Origin: Xestospongia bergquistia
Taxonomy: Eukaryota > Porifera > Demospongiae > Haplosclerida > Petrosiidae
Direction: 5' to 3'
Assembly: GCA_963965975.1 (NCBI GenBank)
Contig: OZ014413.1
Span: 10,646,601 to 10,710,600, forward strand
DNA: 64,000 nt
Part shown: positions 10,782 through 21,644 of the stretch, in pieces
How positions within the stretch are numbered: position 1 is the stretch's first letter
How the letters are laid out: every line of letters begins with the position of its first letter
Position numbers and translations under genes: made by a program
Notes under the pieces: model-generated
Database searches by the model: none
What the model was told of the DNA's origin: nothing
Seen by the model: only the letters and a program-made list of their open reading frames with translations

Positions 10782-13700
10782 CAATACAAACAGAAAAGCT
10801 AAAATTATTGGATGAGGAAAATACATTAAAGATTCATATTAAACAAGAAGGTATATGCGTACTTAAGGACATTGTCTTTCTGTCCATTAATCACTCCATC
10901 CCTTTGTGTATTTATCTATTCATTCCTTTAAATTATACATGTCACAGAAACTACTTCACTTAATTTAGCACTGACTATGAGTGATCAAGAAGAAGATCCA
11001 ACTCTCGAGCAAGTTGATTTCATGGACCAATCATTACCTTATGAAATAAAGGAGGAACCAACCCAACATGTATCATTGTATTATACAGAAAAGTTTAGTA
11101 CCAGTCGTGGCATAAAACGAAAGAGTGACTTCAACTTAGAAGATGAAATACCATCAAAGAAACAATGTGAGTACATAACAAGTTATATCATAAACAATGA
11201 ACTATAGGAACTAATAATAACTATATTTGTATATTTTATTATTACTAGCACACAGTGTGATGAGAGAAGAACCACAATCAACTAACGCTTTATCAGGTAC
11301 ATGTACATTAATTGTGATATAACTATGTACCTAATGTAAACAGAGAAGATGAAACTGTTGGATAGAATGAGCAAGGCAAAGACCTTAGAGATTGAAAAGT
11401 TAACCAGATATAAAGAAAGTGAGCTATAGTATTGTTAGTAGTACATACCATATATGATTATGTTCTATAGCTACTGATAAAGTATTAGTAGAGAAACAAA
11501 AAGAGATTGAGATGCTACAAGAAAAGATAACTTTGTTAAATTTACAGTTAATGGAGAGAGAAAAAAAGATTAGTCAGTTGATGGAGAACATGAAAGGTAA
11601 ACAATTACTTGATATTCTATTATATCATATAATCTGTTTAGTGCTACAGTCTCAGGTGATAAAGTTTCATGATCCAGAAGCGCATGAGCTTGAGCGTGAT
11701 CAGATTCAACATGATCTTCAGTTTCGTCAAAATTTTGAGGAGGTACTACCTAGCCAACAACAGCTATCATTAGACGACAAACTAACTCAAGAACCTGATG
11801 ACAGAGTGGATGATACTTCTAAGTTAACTTCATTAGATCATGAAACAGAAGACATCACTAGTCAAAGTAAGATATAGAAATTTATATGTTATATAGGAGA
11901 ACACTGTGATTGGTCAGTTTTTAATAAAATTATTGTATAAAGAGACAAAATCATTCATTCTCTATTAAAACAATGTTGTAGTTAGTGATGGTACCTACAT
12001 TGATGTAGCCTCAAATTAAGGCTTGTAATGAGATGCCAGGAAAGTTAAAAAATGTGGACTGTTTAGAAGATGCTTTCAATGTTTGAGTACAGTACTCAGC
12101 TGTTTAAGAGATGGAATGTCGAAGAAAATATATCATTCTTTATAGACATTATTTATACACCAATATGATATTAATTTATTATACATGTATTGTAAATGAA
12201 AGAGATTATAATGTTATTGGAGATGATTAGTTTACTAAATCTTCAATTGACAGAGAAAGATAAGGTCATCACTCACTTAACATTAAAAGATACAGATGAG
12301 AAGGACAGCCAACAGAAATCATTAGATGATGAAGAACTACCAAGTAAGTTGTCATTATAAGTTTATTAATGTTTAAAGAACTGTGGTTATTAACAGCACA
12401 TTCCTATAACACATGATAAACTTAGATGATTTCAACAACTGAATGATATTAATTCAATGGACACATAGTTTATTACATTAGTTACTTACCTGTTGTTGAC
12501 ATTGGGTATATAAGAGCACATATCAAGTAATGGATTCATCACTGATAGTTCAGTAACAATAAAAAATTCCAACTATCAAATATTTCTCAGTAATCTATAG
12601 TTGATCTCTATGATGATCTCTGTCATAATAGTACCTACACATGTACTAATTAATGTAGTCCATGTTATTGTTTACTTCAAGATATCTTAAGAGCTTGAGT
12701 ATAATGTGGAAACTAGGACAACATATTCAACACTATACATTGTATGATTGGGTTATTTAAAGTCAATTTGTAAAATACAAATGGAGGAGATTCCTGTACC
12801 TCAACTATTTAGTGCTATATGTATGCCAATTACAAATCATAATCATAATTGATTACACAATCAATTATATTTTTGCTATAATTGTAATTGTAATCAACTT
12901 TCCAGAAACAATATAATATAATAAGTAATCAGACAAAGTTCCAACTTCACTGTCAATATGATATTTTCAAATAGTTATTGTTTTAAAAATATTGAATTAT
13001 ATTATAAATTATGCATTATAATATCATATCACAACACTAAATATATTGTTTTATTACATTATAACATTTGTAAAGTAAAGAGAAATATCAATCAGTTGAT
13101 ATAAACACACAAAAGACAAGTCAAAACTCTGCTACCAGACATCATAATGATTTATGCTTGAGTGGTACTTCTTGTAAATCTTGACTAGTGATATAACTGA
13201 GTCATCCTCATTGACGTCTATCTGACAGTTCAGTACCTTGTGTGTTCGTCTCAGTAGTAGATAGCGACGTCCCCATTCTCATCTAATATAGTAAATTATT
13301 AGTATAACACTCAGTAAATTTAAGTCCGTTTTGTAGAATCCGTTCATCTCCGTATATCGTTGTTATAGTAACCTAACACTAGTAATGGCGTCGTCTTCTT
13401 CGTTAGGTCTTGACAATCGTAGTTGAGCATGTTAGAGTGTGTGTATAACTATTGTTGTGTGTGTAAAATATTATATAGTAACTATGTTTTATTATAGGAG
13501 ACACTGGAAGTGTTAAGTGGACTAGTTATAGTGTTATACTTACTTCATCTACTGTGGCACAATGTAAAGAAGTGATACATCAATTAAAGAGACAACAACA
13601 TACAACATGGAGGATTGTACTCAAGTCATTATCTCCTCAAAGTTTACTAACACTATTAACTGATATTAATGAATGTCAAGTGAGGAGACTTGATATAGTG

Positions 13701-14060
13701 AACACTCATTTTGATAGTAAATGTGTCAGTCAACTATCACAAGTAGTAACTTATAACAAAACAATGGAGTACCTAGATCTTCGCTTCTCACCTCTCTTAC
13801 CAAATACTTACCACTTACTAACAACCGCTCTAACTGGTAATAAAATAATCAAGAGATTATGGTTGTTTAATGACACTAACATTACTGATAATGATATCCC
13901 TCATCTCTCTAATCTCATCTTTAACAATAACACATTACAACGACTATATCTCTATGATTGTCCTAAAATTACTGAATTTGGTGAACAACAATTACAAAAT
14001 GTTGTTGTTAAAAATAATAGTTTGGAGATATTGTATGTTAATGGTAATTATCTCCGTTAA
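8803..14060 (+). CDS. G1: Death / CARD-like / coiled-coil / LRR receptor-like protein, complete frame (~999 aa)
   Basis: My exon model is 8803-9109, 9173-9454, 9502-9543, 9599-9655, 9706-10436, 10491-10584, 10647-10706, 10794-10850, 10969-11166, 11249-11296, 11344-11418, 11471-11866, 12254-12343, 13498-14060. It totals 3000 bases in one open frame. Exon 1 is a Death domain (WYKLGVLLKLD, then FKSLKMFELWLSSKPNATRR). Exon 2 is a CARD-like helical domain (ILPAKIVHILCTEGVISKDT, SVLLQSKDT). Exon 5 is a ~240-residue region found in all members, with an FRELKPQLSVAKSFDDVMEI helix and a C-terminal GNSIIVTCYAPRHIMDIL segment. Exons 6-13 are short, charged and coiled-coil-like. The last exon holds about six LRRs. 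The likely role is an intracellular recognition and signalling receptor acting through Death-fold contacts; this is inferred from domains. No GxxxxGK[ST] P-loop was seen, so it is not a standard NLR. The start is chosen because the same ATG context is kept in G5 and G6. Confidence 0.8.
10735..10779. repeat. (TA)n microsatellite in a G1 intron
   Basis: An uninterrupted TA run of about 45 bases lies just upstream of the small coiled-coil exon 8. It is absent from the homologous introns of G2 and G3. Confidence 0.95.
11597..11652 (+). other. Exitron-like in-frame segment inside coiled-coil exon 12 of G1
   Basis: The segment starts GTAAAC and ends CTACAG, so it looks like a 56-bp intron. It nevertheless stays open in G1, G3, G4, G5 and G6, encoding GKQLLDILLYHIICLVLQ. 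Because 56 is not a multiple of three, removing it shifts the frame to a quick stop and would give an LRR-less protein. I therefore model it as coding, with optional splicing possible. Confidence 0.45.
12817..12920. repeat. Truncated copy of the AATTGTAAT MITE family (G1 last intron)
   Basis: The sequence CATAATTGATTACA, then TTTTTGCTATAATTGTAATT, then CAACTTTCCAGAAACAATATA matches the left half of the elements at 39976-40280 and 55782-56266. The CAGGGTTGGGG terminus is missing here. Confidence 0.5.
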
Positions 14061-14103
14061 TTATTAGTTATTTTTATACTATTATCATTATAATTTTACT
14101 AAA

Positions 14104-14109
14104 AATAAA
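14104..14109 (+). terminator. Polyadenylation signal AATAAA of G1
   Basis: The signal lies about 45 bases after the stop codon, in the same context as G0, G3 and G6. Confidence 0.55.
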
Positions 14110-14729
14110 TTATTTTGAATTCCAATAAGTCAATTATTAGTTAAATACTTTAGTTTCCAGTTCTTTGTTATCTAACAAAGTTAACAATTTTTATAATTCA
14201 CTTCTTTAACTTCTCTACTTGACAATTGACCACGCCTACATTAATTAATAAGCTTCAATTGTTATTTCTAATATTTACAAATAGAATTATAACAAACAAA
14301 CTAGACTAAATTGTACATTAATAGTCCTCTAGTTAGTAGCTATATAAAATTAAATATTATCGCTACGTCTAATACTACTAATTACTACTGAAAATAAAAA
14401 AGCCAATTAACTTGTCAAATCACATAAAACATATTTGCTACACACACAGTTCACTTAACAAATTAATATTATATTTAATAACAGGTTCTATTTAATAATA
14501 CACTCACTTTTAACAATTCCATTAAAGTACTGATCCATACAACATCAGAAGATTTCTTGATAACATTACAACTATTAACTTACTACTAAACAAACTTAGT
14601 TTCTATTAACAGTAGTAGACTGTATCTAGTAGTTAGCAGTTTTGCTAGTTAGTTATCTTCTATCATTAGTAGTTTATAGTAAAGAAGACTTAAAGCAGTA
14701 AAGACTTAAGCAGCAAAATTTTTCTCACC

Positions 14730-15800
14730 GACAGCTGCTGGCTCTCCAGCTGCTACTTTAATGGGTGTGGTCTGTAACTATGGAAAAAATGCAAACCCGC
14801 GAGTAAAGATGGCGCTAAGAGTGGTGTTTTTATTATAAACAGACTACAGACTGTAGGAAGAGGAGGAGACAAAGGAATATTATGTCAAAAGTTCATATGA
14901 TGTCTGTTCTAGTCAGGTAATAATGAAAACTATTAGTTACAGGTAGTTCTCATTAACAGTGGAACATTTTCATCCTTCAGTTAGTTGAGAAATACTACTT
15001 GATGTTCTATGACCTGTGAACTTGATATTTACTGGAACATAACAACAATTGTGTCTTTTCTTCCTCAAAGATCCAGTCAGTTTGTGCTCTAATGAGTTGT
15101 TCAGATATAACATGATGAAGATAAGTTTCATTATATTATCTACAAACATGACCTATTGTTACAACATCAATCAAAGTCTATAACATGTTTACTCTTGACT
15201 AAATGTAAGTTTGTCCTTCTAATATCACTTTGACATATATCTACATTATGTAACTTTTCAAGTGATGTCCAGTAACTGATGATCTTGAACAAGTGAATAG
15301 TCTCTCTCTTAAACATAAAACAGACATACTTCAATATCATATAAAATAAATGTAGGTCTTTATATACCAGCACTGACTATTGGATTAAATCAAGTACTAG
15401 GTCCATATTATCAGAGATTAGTTGATAAACAGGTACATGTAACATTAACTCTACATCTAAAATAATACATGTTTTATTTTTAAATGTAGTGTATTAAATA
15501 CCATCATTTACCAACAACTGCTGGCTTCTACAGCTGCTACTTTAGCAGGTGTGGTGTGTAACTATGGAAACGAGCTGATACTACTCAAACTTAAGTTTAC
15601 AATGAGTTAACATGATCTATTGTGTATACTATATTAGAATATAATGGTATAATGGATGAATGGAAGATGATAGATAAAAGTACAGTAAGTTATATTGTTA
15701 TTGTGTCAGTTTATTATGATTATGTTTGTAAGAGAAGAAGGAGGTAACTTCTAACTGATTTAGGTCTAAAGTAATTGTGGGAGGAGTCAACTGGTAAGTA
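14730..15800. other. X block copy 2: unidentified exon-like fragments
   Basis: This copy has the 5' part, an ATGGCGCTAAGAGTG start-like sequence (about 14809) and an acceptor-bounded stretch encoding DPVSLNSSELFRYNMMK in sister copies. Next come LTIGLNQVLGPY, IIYQQLLASTAATLAGVVCN, and a short SKVIVGGVN exon-like piece near 15765 that ends at a GTAAGT. A - strand frame (15167-15373) is open in the same place as in copies 1 and 4. The arginine- and leucine-rich start could be a mitochondrial presequence. I do not recognise the protein, and frame breaks suggest a relic. Confidence 0.3.
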
Positions 15801-16018
15801 TCAACTTTGTTATTTTGTCTGTTACTTTACTCTCTTCTCTCTTTATATCATTTCTTGTTGTCTGTAATAATAATATGATTTATTGTTATATTTGAACTTT
15901 ATTAGTTTGAGGAGGTTGAAAATTAAAACAAATGACATTTTAGAAAATCAAGGAAAGATTTAGAAAAAGAAAGACAGAGGAGTCCATATTGGGAGAACAT
16001 TTTAAAAAGAAAGAGGTA

Positions 16019-16124
16019 TTGAATGGATGGATAAATAGATGAATGGATAGATGGTAGATGGATATATGGATGAATAAACAGACAAATGGATGGATTGATG
16101 GAGAGATAGATGGATAAACAAATA
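16019..16124. repeat. GATG/GATA-rich microsatellite, copy 2
   Basis: Imperfect ATGGATGG units lie in the same position relative to RFC3 as at 2403 and 29977. Confidence 0.85.
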
Positions 16125-16415
16125 GAGATGACAATAGTTTAACAATGTTAGGTTGAACATTGATTTTATAAAAAGATAGTCAATTTATAATAATTTATAG
16201 ACCCTATTCATTCAACAATAGATAAATATTATACACTGACATTTTTCACAATATACTGTCCCAAATTTATTCATCATATGATTATCATGTGACTAGTGAG
16301 ACAATAATGTTATTATTTTGTGACCTTAATATTATAATTTATTGAACATGTAGTTATTTTTAAAATAAAGAACAGTGAGAATTAAATACTGTGACTAAGG
16401 GGTTAAATATATTTG

Positions 16416-17202
16416 TCAAAACAACATATCTGCAAGTCCTTCTTCCAAAAATTTTTTGTAAAGTCTCATAAATTTTGCCGTAAATGCCTCCAAGTGGAAA
16501 ATAGTTTTAGTACCCAGCTGTACTTGATGTTGATATTGTGCAGCTAATTCAATGACATTAGCTTTTAATGAACCATCACAATTAACAATTAGTTCAGATA
16601 ATAAATGCTGAGAAACAAAATAAATGGAATACAATATTATGTTATAATAAATGATGTATTTACCTTGAATATAATATCAGGTGGAATACAATGAGTTAGG
16701 AGTTCATAAAATCGACCTCTTACATCAAGTAATCTAAAATATAAAAGTATTTTTATTATAAGTCATTTTATCTACAACATCTATTTATTGAGTACTCTAT
16801 ATGTCCATTATTCCATCCATTTGTCCATTTATTCATCCATATTATACCTTTTAGGAGTTTGTTCTTCAATAATCATTGTAACTGTTTCATGTAAGAACAG
16901 TTCCCACTCACAATCTGGTATATTTTGATCAGCAGAGAATGGATATCTACAATAATGGAATAATTAATGGGATAGACAGACTTATAACTAACCGTTGTAC
17001 TCTACAAGCTTCACAAAGTAGTATTGCTTTTCGTAAATTTCTTTCTGATTTTTCTGCAATCCTTTTAACAAGTTCAGGAGGTAGAGACAAAGACTCTTTA
17101 TGACATACAAATTGTAGTACATCACATATCTAAATAAATATAGTTAATAAACTATTGTTAAAAGTATCTAGTTTCTTAACCTCATCAATTGTGGAGGCAG
17201 GT
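16416..17202 (-). pseudogene. RFC3: RFC3 fragment R2: last four exons, fused head-on to receptor G2
   Basis: Exons on the - strand are 17129-16993, 16946-16848, 16733-16664 and 16607-16416. They encode ICDVLQFVCHKESLSLPPEL and NLRKAILLCEACRVQR, then YPFSADQNIPDCEWELFLHE, then LLDVRGRFYELLTHCIPPDI, then the C-terminal domain ending ADMLF. This is the region after the AAA+ module of RFC3. All four exons remain open. Upstream on the - strand, the next exon survives only as a ~20-bp edge before the sequence becomes receptor exon 5 at about 17202. No ATPase exons are present, so it cannot load clamps. Confidence 0.85.
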
Positions 17203-19087
17203 ATCATTGTAACCTGTTATGCTCCACGACATATAATGGATATTCTACAAATGGAAGCAGAAAAACATCTTGACCTATTGATTAAGGAGGGATTACTTAA
17301 ACTAACTATGGGCTACCATATTATATGGGATGTATATACTAGAGATAAGGTAAGAGCAATAATAGTACTAGACAATATTATGTATATGTTGATATATGTA
17401 AAGGAGGTGAAGGGTCTAGTGGAAATGGTGAGACCTCTTGAAGAGAAGATTGTATTAAAGAGAAAGAAAAAGGATAAAAAAATGTCTGAGCTGAAATCTT
17501 CTCTAAATGGTAAACGTTAATACAATAAGTAAGATATAAAGGATCATTTTATTTAAAACATTAGTTTATACCAGTAGTATGGACAGAGAACAACAAGACC
17601 AGTCATCAACTGACACTCCATTAGGTAAGTAACTTAAAGTATAATGTAGTGATATATGACAATACAAACAGAAAAGCTAAAATTATTGGATAAGGAAAAG
17701 ACATTAAAGATTCAAGAAGGTATATATGCATACATAAGGACATTGTTTGTTTGTCCATTACTCCATTCTTTGTGTATCTATGTATTCATTGCTTTAAAGT
17801 ATACATGTCACAGAAACTACTTCTCTTAATTTAGCATTGACTATGAATGATCTAGAAGAAGCTTCAACTCTTGAGCAAGTTGATTTCATGCACCAATCAT
17901 TACCTTATAAAATAAAGGAGGAACCAACCCAACATGTACCAATGTATTATATGGAAAGGTGTAGTACCAGTAGTGGCATAATATCAGGTGGAATACGATG
18001 AACAACGAACTATAGGAACTAACAATAACTATATTTGTATATTTTATTATTACTAGTACACAGTGTGGAGAGAGTAGGACCACAAGACCAATCATCAACT
18101 GACACTATATCAGGTGAAATTATTAATAAACACACAACAGACAAGATATGAAGACAGTGTTGCTTGCATGTAAATCAACATAGCTAGTCAGTAATATATA
18201 TGTGTGTATGATTCATCCTTACTGATGACTATCTAATAGCTAGTGCTCAGTATCCTTTGTACTTTATGGATATGTCCCTATCCTATCTCACATCATTGAA
18301 AATCGTGCATCAACATAATTTGGCTTTAATTAATACAGTAAATTATTTGTATATCACACAGTAAACTTAAGTCCAATGGGTAGAGTCTGTTCATCTCCAT
18401 ATATTCTTGCTACAGTAATCTAACATTAGTAATGGTATCTTCTTTGTTAGGCCTTTATAGTCATACAAGCATGTTATAGTGTGTGTATAGCTATTGTTGT
18501 GTGTGTAAAATATTATATAGTAACTATGTTTTATTATAGGAGACACTGGAAGTGTTAAGTGGTACAGTGATAGTGTTATACTTACTTCATCTACTGTGGC
18601 GGAATGTAAAGAAGTGATACATCAACTAAAGAGATGACAACACACAACATGGAGTATCAAAATTAAGTCGTTATCTTCTCAAAGTTTATTAACACTATTA
18701 ACTGATATTAATGAATGTCAAGTGAGGAGTCTTTATATAGTGAACACTCATTTTGATAGTAACTGTGTCAATCAACTAATACAAGTAGCAGCTTATAACA
18801 AAACAATAGATGTCTTATATCTTTCTTCCTCACCTCTCTTACCAAATACTTACCACTTACTAACAACAGCTCTAAGTAATAATAATATACTTGAGAGATT
18901 ATACTTGTTTAATGATAATAAAATTAGTAACAAGGACATACCATATATCTATCATCTCATTGCTACTAATACAACATTACAATTTCTGTTTCTCTATTGT
19001 CCTAATATTACTAAATTTGTTATGCAAAATGTTTGTGTTAAAAACAAAAGTTTGGATGTGTTTATAAATGGTAATAGACTCTGTTAA
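17203..19087 (+). pseudogene. G2: truncated and mutated receptor paralog
   Basis: The copy begins in the middle of exon 5 (ATTGTAACCTGTTATGCTCC), joined to an RFC3 exon. It continues through coiled-coil exon 6, whose acceptor TATAG has become TAAAG, and then through exons resembling 7 (to about 17625), 8 (about 17660-17719) and 9 (17836-18000, ending at an in-frame TGA). An exon 10 lies near 18058-18112. Exons 11-13 are deleted. The LRR exon (18540-19087) has TGA at 18635-18637. Death and CARD-like exons are missing. The open reading frame 17155-17520 is a read-through of exons 5 and 6. This is a clear pseudogene, although its LRR strands still differ from its relatives at exposed positions. 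Confidence 0.85.
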
Positions 19088-19321
19088 TTATTATAGTTAT
19101 TTTTGTAATATTGTCATTATATTCTTTGCTAAAAAATCAATTATTTCAAATTCAAATAAGTCAATTATTATACTTTAGTTTCCAGTTCTTTGTCTTCTAA
19201 CAAAGTAATATTTACAAATAGAATTATAACAAACAAACTAGACTAAATTGTACATTAATAGTCCTCTAGTTAGTAGCTATATAAAATCAAATATTATTCA
19301 TTAATTTCTGATGTTGTGCAT

Positions 19322-19355
19322 CTTTTGTTAACCTGTCTACCTCTGTTAGAACAAA
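19322..19355 (-). pseudogene. RFC3: RFC3 exon edge (R2b, part 1)
   Basis: The - strand reads [10 protein letters not shown], the start of the RFC3 exon that follows the Walker B region. It lies between the G2 3' flank and a MULE-TIR element. The rest of this exon is lost here. Confidence 0.6.
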
Positions 19356-19489
19356 ATGGATGAATGGATAAAAAGGATAGATCTTGGAATGTCAACTCCC
19401 AAAATATCTACTACTTCTGCACAAACTATCAAGAAAGTCAGTTATTCTATAAAAAGACATTGTTACATATGGTCTTAGCTAGATATGGG

Positions 19490-19618
19490 CACAATCAATC
19501 AGAACATCTCTAAATTATTTCCCATTCTTTCCCTTTCTAATAATCAAATATCTATTATCCTTCAATAAGAAGTGCTCTTCCACATTTGTGTGTAATAAAA
19601 ACGTTGTATTCCATCATA
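19490..19618 (-). pseudogene. FLYWCH zinc-finger remnant (MULE-derived)
   Basis: The - strand reads MMEYNVFITHKCGRALLIEG, then after one extra base RYLIIRKGKNGK, then stops. The copy at the window end keeps the intact version, ending GGYRYLIIRKGKDDKEFGDD. The spacing resembles the start of the FLYWCH finger in the MULE transposase at 6788 (MEFITTQKGGEALIWQG). It is too short to function. Confidence 0.45.
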
Positions 19619-20119
19619 GATTGAGTAAACATTGCTAAAACTACTAAACTGTTGCTTTTATATACTGAATTATCTGACTTGATAAACTTATAGTTTGTGC
19701 AATTATATATATCACAGTAAAAAGTGATGGGTAGAAAGTACCCAAACTTTTGGGTCAAAACACCTGCATTTCAGGTAACCCATGTCTTGGGTTAAAATAA
19801 CCCAACGAAAGTAATAGTTAAAACAACTATCAAATGTACTGGTGATTATAACCCATACCTGTAGTTAAAGTAACATCTGATATAGTAGTTAGAGTAACTA
19901 TTGCTGTTACTTTAACTTCATGCACTGCAGTATGGTTACTGTAACACTTAGTAGGTTTGATTCTAACATATGTTGCAGTTATCATAACCAACAAAATAGG
20001 TCATTGTAACTAATGTTACCAAACAAGACACCAAAAGAGATATCAGTAACTTCACAAAAAATATGAAAAAAAGATAAATGAGCAATAAATGATGTTACTA
20101 TATAATATATTTACAGGGA

Positions 20120-20815
20120 CTATATATTATGTTTTACATCAGAAACAATGGCTAAATATGCACCAGATTTTTTAGATGAGTCTGGATGTTCCAACAAAAA
20201 ATCTTGGAAGAAATAGAAGACACTTTTTATTATTGGAGGATACTCTAAATTGAAACAGTATGCTGCAAATGTAGTGAACAGAGCATCTTTTAATGATGGC
20301 ATCTTACATATTATTTTCTCCTCACAAATGAGTAAGTACTGAGTTTCGCTTTCCCCAGTAAATGCTACGTATTCTTGGCTGTGTTCTTTTAGGCAGTGTT
20401 TTACCAGCCAAATGAATGTTCTCCATGGCCTATTATATATAAAAATAACAAACTAGACAGTTAAATGTATCTTACTATGTGTTCTTCATATAAGTAGCAG
20501 AGACAGTTTTTCCTTTTGTTAAACACTCTACAAGCACTTTAAGCGCTATCAATTGCTTAGATACGTCATCTGTTAAAAGATGAATTAGTAAAACTTAAGT
20601 ACATGTAAACAATACAATTCTAATATAATAAAGTACATGTGAAGAAAATTAATTATACTATGTGCAAATATATACACTTAAAACAATATATATTATTATT
20701 CATACTAATACTATAATGAAATATGTACATATATAAGGTTAATTACCAGATTCATCTAGTTCAACAAGATGAGGAGACACAATCTTTCTCGAGCTCTTCT
20801 GTGCAATTATATATA
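20120..20815 (-). pseudogene. Captured multi-exon gene fragment inside the MULE-TIR element
   Basis: Three - strand exon-like blocks are visible. One near 20815-20755 encodes SSRKIVSPHLVELDES. The second, 20569-20476, encodes DDVSKQLIALKVLVECLTKG and TVSATYMKNT. The third, 20429-20120, encodes PWRTFIWLVKHCLKEHSQEY, then LKDALFTTFAAYCFNLEYPP and a C terminus ending SDVKHNI. Splice-like AG and GT border the blocks. In my model joining the second and third creates TAG, so the copy is probably dead. The protein is not recognised. It looks host-like rather than transposon-like, so this may be Pack-MULE-type capture. Confidence 0.4.
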
Positions 20816-21082
20816 TATATATACTCATTATATTACCAAAAAACATCGAAGACCATAAGCTACAATGCTATAATGCTATATAAAATAAAATTTAGAGGGT
20901 TTGCTGTTTGGTCAGTTACTACATGTACAACCAAGTTATCATCTAATAACTAATTCCAATAAAGTAATGAAGTTTGTATTTTGGGAGTTGACATTCTGGA
21001 AAGTAACTGATAAAAAATAATTAGGCAGAAAGACAAATAGATTGAAAGTGGACAGAAAAATGGACAAATGAATGGATTACGT

Positions 21083-21400
21083 TTAAATTATCTCTGGCTA
21101 GTATCAATGTAATAAGACTGAGCTACTTCTTTTAATAACTCCATTATAACAACATGATCGTATATACCAGCATTAATTATTATTATAGCATTGTAATATA
21201 TAATAATAATATTATTATATATTACATATTACTGTATTATAGTAATATATAATATATATATATAACTATACACATATAATATATATAGTTATATAGTAAT
21301 ATATAATATGATAAGTTTATATTGTATAGCTACAGGCTCATTCATGTTCTACAGAGACTGCCGGGAATGGGAATGTTGAAGACAATGAGTTACTGGGACC
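21083..21400 (-). pseudogene. RFC3: RFC3 fragment (R2b, part 2) with in-frame stop
   Basis: The - strand encodes NAGIYDHVVIMELLKEVAQS, followed by YYIDTSQR, a stop codon, then FK. This corresponds to the RFC3 stretch before VVLLTEVDKLTKDAQ. It is the most 5' RFC3 exon seen in the window. Bases 21330-21400 share a short segment with the area beyond R3 (ATGTTCTACAGAGACT). Between them, 21180-21310 is AT-rich simple sequence. Confidence 0.6.
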
Positions 21401-21591
21401 AAAAAGTAAGAATTTATTTCGTATGGAATATTATTAGACAATTATTATTTCTTTAGGTCAGTTATAATATGTGTATGCCAATAAAACCACAAGAAATATA
21501 AATTATCATTTGTCATTTGTTTGTATTATTGCTTGCGTCTTCATAATGCAATATTAAATTCTTTTGCTTCTGATTATAATATTATTTTAGG

Positions 21592-21644
21592 GTGGAGTCA
21601 ATTGGTCAAATGAGCTACTCCCACTAAATTCCTTTGCAAAGGTC
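21592..21644 (+). promoter_or_regulatory. 5' flank of G3 with the GGGTGGAG element
   Basis: GGGTGGAGTCAATTGG lies about 50 bases before the ATG, as in G1, G5 and G6. The CCACCC half and the AAAATATAT stretch are not preserved in this copy. Function is inferred from position. Confidence 0.3.

Larger units (their letters stand above)
19386..20997. mobile_element. Second MULE-TIR element, non-autonomous, carrying a gene fragment
   Basis: The left end is GGAATGTCAACTCCCAAAAT (19386-19405). The right end (20978-20997) is its reverse complement with one mismatch. The motif resembles the 18-bp subrepeat of the MULE at 6573, so both seem to belong to one broad family. The element sits in an RFC3 intron, since RFC3 pieces flank it (19322-19355 and 21083 onward). 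It has no transposase core. It carries a FLYWCH remnant and a multi-exon - strand gene fragment. A clean target duplication was not found. Confidence 0.65.

Noticed and set aside
8803..14060. Classic NLR with NACHT domain
   Set aside because: No Walker A (GxxxxGK[ST]) or Walker B block was seen between the Death-fold and LRR exons in any member.
17155..17520. Independent 121-residue gene starting MLKVSSFL
   Set aside because: The first residues are antisense RFC3 and the rest is receptor exons 5-6 read through a mutated intron; it is part of pseudogene G2.
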